From: Chlorops oryzae | Taxonomy: Eukaryota; Arthropoda; Insecta; Diptera; Chloropidae | Direction: 5' to 3' | Length of the DNA stretch: 64,000 nucleotides | Assembly: GCA_020466095.1 (NCBI GenBank) | Contig: CM035807.1 | Span: forward strand, 100,687,436 to 100,751,435 | In this document: positions 60,753 through 64,000 of the stretch, piece by piece | Position numbering within the stretch: the stretch's first letter is position 1 | Layout of the letters: the number at the start of each line of letters is the position of its first letter | Notes under the pieces: model-generated | Told to the model about the DNA's origin: nothing | Databases searched by the model: none | What the model saw: the letters and a program-made list of their open reading frames with translations, nothing else | Made by a program: the position numbers and the translations under genes

Positions 60753-62480
60753 CTCACTTGTGCATTTCAGGTCAAGTTGGTTGATGTCGAAAAGGTGGAG
60801 TGGCTGAATCGTCGTTCTTATAGCGTCATTGGTTTGCTATTGGGACGCGAGGGACGTGTCCTGTTGCGCTGTGACGATGGCCTGGAAGACTGGTTTGAAC
60901 TCTTGGAGGTAAAATAACTTCATTTTTTTTTTCTTTCCGTAGGCACAATTTGATTGTAATCTTAATTCTCATTTTTTTTTTTTTTTTGCAGGAATGCACT
61001 TTAACCTCGAAAGAGCGTCGGCGTGCCTTAAAGATCGCACAGGGTCCACGATCGCGTGCATCGCTCGCTGCACCAGTTTCGCACGCCTCGCTGCAAACAC
61101 ATCACTTCGGCTTGGGCGGAACTTTCTCGAGTGCCCTCGATGACTGGCTGATGACCAATGGCAGTGGTGCTGTAGCCGGACGCAACAAGATCGCCACTGG
61201 CAGCATCAACAGCTACGGCGGCAATAATCCATTCCTCTTCTCGGATTCGGTTCCCGATCTGAGCGCATTAAATAATGAGAACCATCATCGCATCAGTGGC
61301 ATTTCCACGAATCATTCGACACCACAGAAAATACCATATTCTTCGGCGATCAATGCTATGAATGGCAATTCGAGCCGCTATTCGAATGGCTACGCTTCGC
61401 AGAATAATTCCTTTACCAATTGCACCGGACTGTACGGATCGCCGCGTCGCATATTCATCAATAGTAACTTCGGATCGAATCATATCGTTGACGAAGAGGT
61501 CGAAGATGGTGAGGTACAGTTACGCCGTCCGCATGCCATGCGCAATAATAACAACAATAATAATAATAATAACAACAACAACAACAATGACTCAGAAAAT
61601 AGCAACGAAATAGATCGCGAATGGCTCTATCGAAAGCCGCGTGCTCCAACAGAAATGCGACACTCGGGTATAAATTCTACATGAACATGATGATCTGATC
61701 CAATGTTATTATTGTAGTTACTAATTGATTTTTTTTTTTTTACAGTTCAACCGATGTTGCCCGTTAATAATTCCAACAATTCGAATGGTAATGGCAATGG
61801 TCACAATTCGACAGCAATCACCACTGATCTAGACTATTCCGGCCATGATAGTGGCCTCGATACGCCGCCCTCAACACATCGTCCGTCCAGTTATCGTGAG
61901 GTGAGCATCAATGCCAATCACCAAAATCATCAAAATCATCATCACCATCATCATCATCATCAGCAACAACAACACGCATCGCCACGTGATTCGACCGAGA
62001 CTACGGGCAGTTCATCGCGCGGAACCATGTTGAATTCACCAGGTGGTAGCTTCCGCGCCAAGCACTTGAATCACATAACGAATTTGAATCATGTTAATGC
62101 CTTGCATGGTTCTCGTTATAGCGTCCAAGAGCGCATACTAAAGATTCGCAATGAAGAGGATCGCTGTGCGTCGATCAAGTCCAACCATCGACTAAACCAA
62201 AATGACATTTATGATCCGAATCAGAATCGTTGCTATAAGAACACCAATGGCCAGTCACAGTCGCCTTGTGCTTTAACGCCACAGCATACTCCATTGAAAT
62301 TGCATCCTGGCGTCCATCATGTCTATCATCAACAGATTTCTAGCAATAGCATCGGCAACGGTAATGGCAATGGCAACGGCAACGGCAGTATACCAAATGG
62401 CTCGGCTATATTCCGCGAACGCTATCAGCATCCCGCTTTAGCCGCCATTATAAACGATGCACAGGGCATTAAGTTTCGTG
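17272..62480 (+). CDS. PH-domain protein gene, 7 coding exons, 3' end beyond the window
   Basis: Joined exons are 17272-17607, 27513-27716, 50630-50736, 53355-53451, 60771-60908, 60992-61667 and 61746-62480. They give 764 codons plus one base with every junction in phase. The start is the first ATG after an in-frame TGA at 17212. Residues 1-180 are Ser/Thr/Pro-rich. Residues ~196-308 read as a PH domain: a basic first strand (PIKRGLL), the RWKERYFVL strand, and the conserved C-terminal Trp289 in GLEDWFELL. PH domains commonly bind phosphoinositides or proteins at membranes; lipid binding here is inference from the basic residues in the first two strands. Residues ~309-764 are low complexity with poly-Asn, poly-His/Gln and Gly-Asn runs. 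Intron sizes are 9905, 22913, 2618, 7319, 83 and 78 bp. I cannot name the orthologue with confidence. Large PH-domain proteins of Drosophila, such as kramer, would be the first comparison. The gene continues past 64000. Confidence 0.88.
18311..18501. mobile_element. Possible old MITE (CTGTTGCCA ends)
   Basis: CTGTTGCCATTTCAGGGGAA at the left and TTCCCTAAGAAACTGGCAACAG at the right form imperfect inverted ends 191 bp apart. No target duplication is recognisable. Terminal words resemble other TTGCCA-ended repeats in the window. Confidence 0.4.
21143..21898. mobile_element. Foldback repeat, copy 2 (one arm truncated)
   Basis: Centre near 21233. The right arm ends at AACCCGCCAGACCCTTT (21898) and the left arm is cut about 90 bp from the centre. 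Contains stem-loop motifs at 21195-21256 and 21579-21639. Same family and orientation as copy 1 at 1374-2146. Confidence 0.75.
24758..24989. mobile_element. P-element-superfamily-like MITE, 232 bp
   Basis: Perfect 31 bp terminal inverted repeats (24758-24788 and 24959-24989) beginning CATGATACAAGAAAACAAGA. They are flanked by a perfect 8 bp duplication GAAGAACC (24750-24757 and 24990-24997). An 18 bp internal inverted repeat lies at 24826-24843 and 24873-24890 (TTGTTGTTGTTTCCCATG and complement). The P superfamily is known for 31 bp ends starting CATGA, 8 bp target duplications and subterminal inverted repeats. No transposase sequence remains. The matching ends and duplication suggest a fairly recent insertion. 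Confidence 0.8.
25316..25600. repeat. Dispersed repeat related to 14266-14475
   Basis: ACACTCTAGGAACCGATTTT start, then the word order of the 14.3 kb copy, then a full stem-loop motif (25502-25554). Non-coding. Confidence 0.6.
27513..27716 (+). CDS. Exon 2 (residues 113-180)
   Basis: This is an open stretch of 68 codons between a plausible acceptor (pyrimidine-rich stretch then GACACAG) and a donor ATG|GTAGGC. It is phase 0 at both ends, exactly what exons 1 and 3 need. It encodes a basic Ser/Thr-rich piece followed by YPDKTASLKDAFYAQQIYF, which looks like conserved protein. The acceptor sits beside a GT-rich run and the donor is not ideal, so this exon is less certain than the others. It may be alternatively used, because skipping it keeps the frame. 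Confidence 0.7.
34567..34695. repeat. Three tandem copies of a 43 bp unit
   Basis: CGATGACAGTGCCATTGGAG, CGATGATATTGCCATTGCAA and CGATGGCAATGCCATTGTAA begin at 34567, 34610 and 34653. The period is exactly 43 bp. The array ends right beside the retroposed insertion. Confidence 0.75.
34714..35076 (+). mobile_element. Retroposed transcript copy with poly(A) and 14 bp target duplication
   Basis: The insert ends in about 16 A, preceded by AATAAA at 35042-35047. It is bracketed by a perfect direct repeat ATATCCTTGGTGAA (34700-34713 and 35077-35090). These are the marks of LINE-mediated reverse transcription of a polyadenylated RNA in + orientation. The ~350 bp body has no useful open frame. It contains GCGTATTCCTTACGCA-type words twice, near 34727 and 34799. 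The source could be a retrotransposon transcript end or a host mRNA 3' end; I cannot tell which. Confidence 0.8.
35198..35503. mobile_element. MITE with CCCAGCGG ends and ATGACA repeats
   Basis: Ends CCCAGCGGAAAAT and CATTTGCCGCTGGG are inverted repeats. The interior is full of TGTCAT/ATGACA palindromic words (e.g. TGATGTCATCGATGACAT). It shares its right two thirds with 10225-10424. No target duplication is clear. Confidence 0.65.
35670..36132. mobile_element. MITE with TACCCTGTAG ends
   Basis: TACCCTGTAG at 35670 and CTACAGGGTA ending at 36132 form exact 10 bp inverted ends with TA at both outer edges. The interior is rich in ACTAGT words. The core terminus CCCTGTAG is shared with 59387-59494. 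Confidence 0.65.
36250..36346 (-). repeat. tRNA-derived SINE head, minus strand
   Basis: On the minus strand, GATAGCGTAGGGAATGCGTG is followed by GTCCGAGGTGCGACTCCCAG. This matches the tRNA-like head at 43970-44050 with decayed A- and B-boxes. Confidence 0.55.
36405..36620 (+). repeat. tRNA-derived SINE
   Basis: Perfect A-box TGGTCGAGAAG (36432-36442) and B-box GTTCAACTC (36469-36477) at tRNA spacing. A non-tRNA body and an ACTAACCTAACC tail near 36610 follow. It lacks a closing acceptor stem and is not called as a tRNA gene. Confidence 0.6.
39728..40398. repeat. Tandem array, about 7 units of ~102 bp
   Basis: Units begin ACTCCTTTTTGGACCAGTTT at 39731, 39831, 39932, 40027, 40132, 40235 and 40339. 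Each contains TAACTAGACTAGTTGTAATC and a run of A of varying length, which accounts for periods of 95-105 bp. Imperfect inverted words (GGCGCTA ... AAACCTGATTA and TAATCAGTTT ... GCGCTA) flank the array, so it may have grown inside a transposon. Confidence 0.85.
43960..44490 (+). repeat. tRNA-derived SINE carrying a nested MITE
   Basis: Perfect A-box TAGCGTAGGAG (43978-43988) and B-box GTTCGATTC (44022-44030) at tRNA spacing. A 3' part includes GGGCCGATTAACGGCCTAAG and ACCTACCTACACCT near 44470. The body is interrupted at 44071-44331. Confidence 0.65.
44071..44331. mobile_element. MITE with CAGGGCTCGGA ends, inserted in a SINE
   Basis: CAGGGCTCGGAATAAGTATA and TATATATCCGAGCCCTG form inverted ends. 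A second inverted pair (AAGCATACTTTATG / CATAAAGTATGCTT) lies inside, giving a ~70 bp long interrupted terminal repeat. hAT-like by terminus, but no perfect 8 bp duplication is visible. Confidence 0.7.
50630..50736 (+). CDS. Exon 3 (residues 181-215): start of PH domain
   Basis: The exon begins after TCTTTTCAG in phase 0 and ends ...AAGGAAAG|GTAAAA in phase 2. It encodes QSLLAGRIPVASMTG, then the first PH strand PIKRGLLWQQ and the beginning of the second strand, FSRWKE. The basic residues K198, R199, R212 and K214 lie where phosphoinositide-binding PH domains carry their basic pocket. Codons are G/C-rich in third position compared with the AT-rich introns. Confidence 0.92.
51070..51793. repeat. 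CT-rich microsatellite tract, ~725 bp
   Basis: Almost uninterrupted CT, CTCTT, TCTA and CTCC units on the + strand, with no G and only scattered A over 700 bases. It lies ~330 bp downstream of exon 3 inside intron 3, so it is transcribed as polypyrimidine RNA. The minus strand is (GA)n, the sequence type bound by GAGA factor and CLAMP in Drosophila. Long open frames here are a by-product of the composition. Confidence 0.9.
52544..52718. mobile_element. hAT-type MITE, 175 bp
   Basis: Ends CAGTGGTGGATT / AATCCGCCACTG (11 of 12 match), flanked by a perfect 8 bp duplication GTTTTTAG (52536-52543 and 52719-52726). The interior repeats CCTAGGGCGGCAA twice. No coding capacity. Confidence 0.88.
53355..53451 (+). 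CDS. Exon 4 (residues 216-248): PH domain
   Basis: Acceptor TTTCTGTTTCAG at 53354 and donor AAG|GTTAGT. The first base completes Arg216 with the AG of exon 3. It encodes RYFVLTRDYLHCFKRASGS and ends MGQFIFK, the second and third strands of the PH fold with the usual hydrophobic alternation. It ends in phase 0. The exon is 97 bp and lies between a long CT tract in intron 3 and hAT-type elements in introns 3 and 4. Confidence 0.92.
53996..54645. mobile_element. hAT-type non-autonomous element, 650 bp
   Basis: Ends TAGGGATGGGCGATAT and ATATTTTTATCCCAACCCTA are imperfect inverted repeats. They are flanked by a perfect 8 bp duplication GTGGGAAG (53988-53995 and 54646-54653). Both subterminal parts are rich in ATCGATA words, such as GATCGATACGTATCG. 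No transposase frame. It inserted about 540 bp downstream of exon 4. Confidence 0.85.
56150..56895. repeat. ATC/CAT microsatellite tract, ~750 bp
   Basis: Imperfect (CAT)n / (ATC)n with interspersed AAT and TTC triplets across ~750 bp of intron 4. Asp/Met- or Ile/His-rich open frames arise on both strands only because triplet repeats avoid stops. Confidence 0.9.
59387..59494. mobile_element. Small MITE, 108 bp, CCCTGTAG ends
   Basis: CCCTGTAGAAGATTGG at the left and its exact complement at the right, flanked by TTT on both sides. The interior has AGTACTAGTACTCTTA-type palindromes. Shares the CCCTGTAG terminus and the ACTAGTACT word with 35670-36132. Confidence 0.75.
59638..59926. mobile_element. 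MITE, 289 bp, possible PIF/Harbinger type
   Basis: Inverted ends CAGCCCAAATCTGAATATTC and GAATATTCAGAATCAGGCTG with CCCGGGGAATTTAC / GTAAATTCGCCGGG just inside. TTA lies directly outside both ends, consistent with the 3 bp duplication of PIF/Harbinger elements. Same family as 15354-15550. Confidence 0.65.
59985..60070 (-). repeat. SINE 3' tail remnant, minus strand
   Basis: Read on the minus strand it ends in an AACCTAACCTAACCTA tail like those of the tRNA-related repeats near 36.6 kb. The head is not identified. This is a weak assignment. Confidence 0.35.
60702..60756 (+). repeat. (CT)n tract at the exon 5 acceptor
   Basis: An almost pure CT dinucleotide run of about 50 bp ends 14 bases before the AG of exon 5. 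It forms the polypyrimidine tract of that acceptor. It is preceded by an (AAAAT)n run (60655-60677). Confidence 0.85.
60771..60908 (+). CDS. Exon 5 (residues 249-294): PH domain core
   Basis: Acceptor TGCATTTCAG at 60770, preceded by a ~50 bp (CT)n run, and donor GAG|GTAAAA. Both ends are phase 0. It encodes VKLVDVEKVEWLNRR, a run of strands through GLLLGREGRVLLRCDD, and the start of the C-terminal helix GLEDWFELLE. The Trp (residue 289) is in the position of the near-invariant PH-domain tryptophan. This is the strongest single piece of evidence for the domain. Confidence 0.94.
60909..60991 (+). other. Intron 5 (83 bp)
   Basis: Short GT-AG intron (GTAAAA...T-tract GCAG), phase 0. The size is typical of small fly introns. 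Confidence 0.93.
60992..61667 (+). CDS. Exon 6 (residues 295-519): end of PH helix and poly-Asn tail
   Basis: Acceptor T(n)GCAG at 60991 and donor TCGG|GTATAA, ending in phase 1. Residues 295-308 (ECTLTSKERRRALK) finish the PH C-terminal helix and add a basic tail. The rest is Ser/Asn-rich with short ordered-looking islands (NNPFLFSDSVPDLSAL; VDEEVEDGEVQLRRP) and a run of about 15 Asn at 61544-61588 (residues 479-493). If intron 6 is retained, the frame closes after GINST at a stop just inside the intron. Confidence 0.93.
61544..61588 (+). repeat. Coding AAT/AAC repeat (poly-Asn)
   Basis: Mixed AAT and AAC codons encode about 15 consecutive Asn inside exon 6. The codon mixture argues for an older tract rather than a fresh expansion. 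Confidence 0.9.
61668..61745 (+). other. Intron 6 (78 bp)
   Basis: Short GT-AG intron with a long T tract before ACAG, phase 1. It contains an in-frame stop, so retention would truncate the protein after residue 519. Confidence 0.92.
61746..62480 (+). CDS. Exon 7 (residues 520-764), gene continues
   Basis: Acceptor TTTTTTTACAG at 61745. The TT of this exon completes Val520. The donor CGTG|GTGAGT leaves phase 1, so at least one more exon lies past the window. Read through, the frame stops two codons later (GE, then TGA). It encodes Asn/Gly repeats, a conserved-looking YSGHDSGLDTPPSTHRPSSY, a His/Gln run near residue 582, the segment SRYSVQERILKIRNEEDR, and a Gly-Asn repeat at about 62350-62390. 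Most of it is predicted disordered by composition. Confidence 0.9.
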
Positions 62481-64000
62481 GTGAGTGAAGCACGAAGCGA
62501 CTTCAACTCTCCATCCTTATCTCTTTAACTCTTACTCTTTCGCTCGTTCTCAATTCATACCCACTATTTCTTTGATAATTTCTTTTAATTAATTACTTTT
62601 ATTTGTATGCGGCTTTACTAATCCTTTGTTTTCTTCCATTTTCTTTTGGATGAAGCAAATAATTCTCTTTTATTTTTCTACCACTATAGGGATGGAGGGC
62701 CTTAGTTTTGAGTCACTCTTTTTTTCTCTTCTGAAATTGTTAAGTTTTTTTTTTTTTAACTACACGAAATGGTCACTAATAATAATACTCCTAATGTTTA
62801 TATGCACAATTTTGGGAGCTCGATTTTAATATTTTCTTTTGTCCTCTTTTCAATAAGTCTCCTAATCTTATTCAAAGTAATTTCATAAAGGGTCTGGCGG
62901 GTTGCGGCATCATGAAAGGAATTTTTAAATTTTGTTGATTTTTCAATAGGTGACATCTAAAAACACTGTGGAGACTACTTTTTCAATTTTTATTTTGAAC
63001 GGTCCTTAAAAATCCTTAAAGCTTTTTTGTTAGGGCTTTTTTCAAATTTTTATATCTCACCAACCAATTGAGATAGAGAGACGATCTAAACAGATTCTGT
63101 TAGATATTAAAACAAGAAAGCTAAAAAAAAATTTAATTTTTACACTGAGAAAATTTTTTTCATAAAACTAAAAATAAAGTTTTGAATATTTTTTTCAGTG
63201 TATTCCCAGTTTGACGCCGCTCTACAAATTTTTTTAAAAAATACCTCTAAGTATTTGCTTTCATTTAAAAAAAAGTTTCATTCAAATTAAATGGAGCAAC
63301 AGTGAGATATTCAAAACATTACAAGTGCACATAGATGCTCTAGTAATATCCAGTACAAATGTGCGAAAATGACACAAAACACATTACTCATACGGCATGT
63401 TTTTAAAAATTTAATATCTCCAGAAATAATTAAGATAAATAGATTAAACGAACAGTGACTTATTGTTAATAAAACAAGGTATTTTTTTAAAACATTCAAA
63501 AGGTTTTACAAAAACTGAAATAGACTGAAAAAAGTAGTTAAATTTTTGTTTCCTTTTTTTTGCAAAAATTTTTCTCAGTCTAACACTTAAAAATAAATTT
63601 TCTATATTTCCTGTTTTATTGACAATTAGTCACCATTTGTTTCATCTTTTTATCTTAATTATATCTGGAGATATTAAACTTTTAAAAACATGCCGTACTG
63701 GATATTAGTACTAGAGCATCTATGTGCACTTGTAATGTTTTGAATATCTCACTGTTGCTCCATTTAATTTGAATGAAACTTTTTTTTAAATGAAAGCAAA
63801 TACTTAGAGGTATTTTTTAAAAAAATTTGTAGAGCGGCGTCAAACTGGTAATGCACTGAAAAAAATTGTTAAAATTGTCTTTTTACTTTTGTGGAAAATT
63901 TTTTCTCAGTGTAAAACTAAAAAAAATTTTTTTTTGAATTCCTGATATATTACCAATCGGCCAACGTTTGTTTCATGTTTTTATCTAAATCGGTTCTTGA
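62481..64000 (+). other. Intron 7, 5' part
   Basis: It begins with a consensus GTGAGT donor. From 62887 it is occupied by the foldback element. No further exon is visible before the window ends. Confidence 0.8.
62887..64000. mobile_element. Foldback repeat, copy 3 (fuller, cut by window edge)
   Basis: Begins AAAGGGTCTGGCGGGTTGCG at 62887. The left arm runs ~658 bp to a centre near 63545, then the complementary arm runs to the window end and would be expected to finish about 200 bp beyond. Three stem-loop motifs are present (63141-63202, 63521-63582, 63852-63913). The element lies in intron 7. Confidence 0.8.

Larger units (their letters stand above)
53452..60770 (+). other. Intron 4 (7.3 kb)
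   Basis: A phase-0 intron holding a hAT-type element (53996-54645), an ATC/CAT tract (56150-56895), two small MITEs (59387-59494, 59638-59926) and a SINE-like tail near 60 kb. The stretches 54660-56140 and 56910-59380 show nothing supportable. Confidence 0.9.

Noticed and set aside
1..64000. CRISPR arrays, operons, rRNA genes or viral genes
   Set aside because: Split GT-AG genes, MITEs and SINEs mark animal nuclear DNA. No direct-repeat/spacer arrays, rRNA motifs or viral-type long frames are present.

Overview
The window looks like nuclear DNA of a dipteran insect, most likely a fly with a large, transposon-rich genome. It is AT-rich and carries one split gene with GT-AG introns. That gene encodes Asn/His/Gln-rich homopolymer tracts of the kind common in fly proteins. 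Many small non-autonomous DNA transposons and tRNA-derived SINEs surround it. Nothing prokaryotic or viral was seen.

Only one protein-coding gene can be supported. It runs on the + strand from 17272 to beyond the right edge. Seven coding exons join without a frame break into 764 codons plus one base: 17272-17607, 27513-27716, 50630-50736, 53355-53451, 60771-60908, 60992-61667 and 61746-62480. The product has a Ser/Thr/Pro-rich N-terminus, a pleckstrin-homology (PH) domain at about residues 196-308, and a long low-complexity tail. The tail holds poly-Asn, poly-His/Gln and Gly-Asn runs and a candidate DSG-type phosphodegron. The last exon ends in phase 1 at a good donor, so the 3' end lies outside the window.

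Region by region: 1-17271 holds no supportable gene. It contains foldback repeats, duplicated blocks (one strikingly degraded), tRNA-like sequence, a 1.1 kb inverted-repeat element and a hAT-type MITE. Introns 1 and 2 (9.9 and 22.9 kb) hold a foldback copy, a P-element-like MITE, a retroposed transcript copy with target duplication, other MITEs, SINEs and a ~102 bp tandem array. Intron 3 holds a ~725 bp CT-rich tract and a hAT-type MITE. Intron 4 holds a second hAT-type element, a ~750 bp ATC/CAT tract and two small MITEs. Introns 5 and 6 are about 80 bp. Intron 7 runs into another foldback element cut by the window edge.

The best material for the hunt is the mobile-element content. One element has exactly 31 bp terminal repeats starting CATGATA and an 8 bp target duplication, the signature of the P superfamily. 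Three elements have perfect 8 bp duplications of hAT type. A foldback family carries repeated stem-loop motifs, one with matching changes on both arms. A ~1.8 kb block looks like an eroded or misassembled copy of sequence 5 kb upstream.
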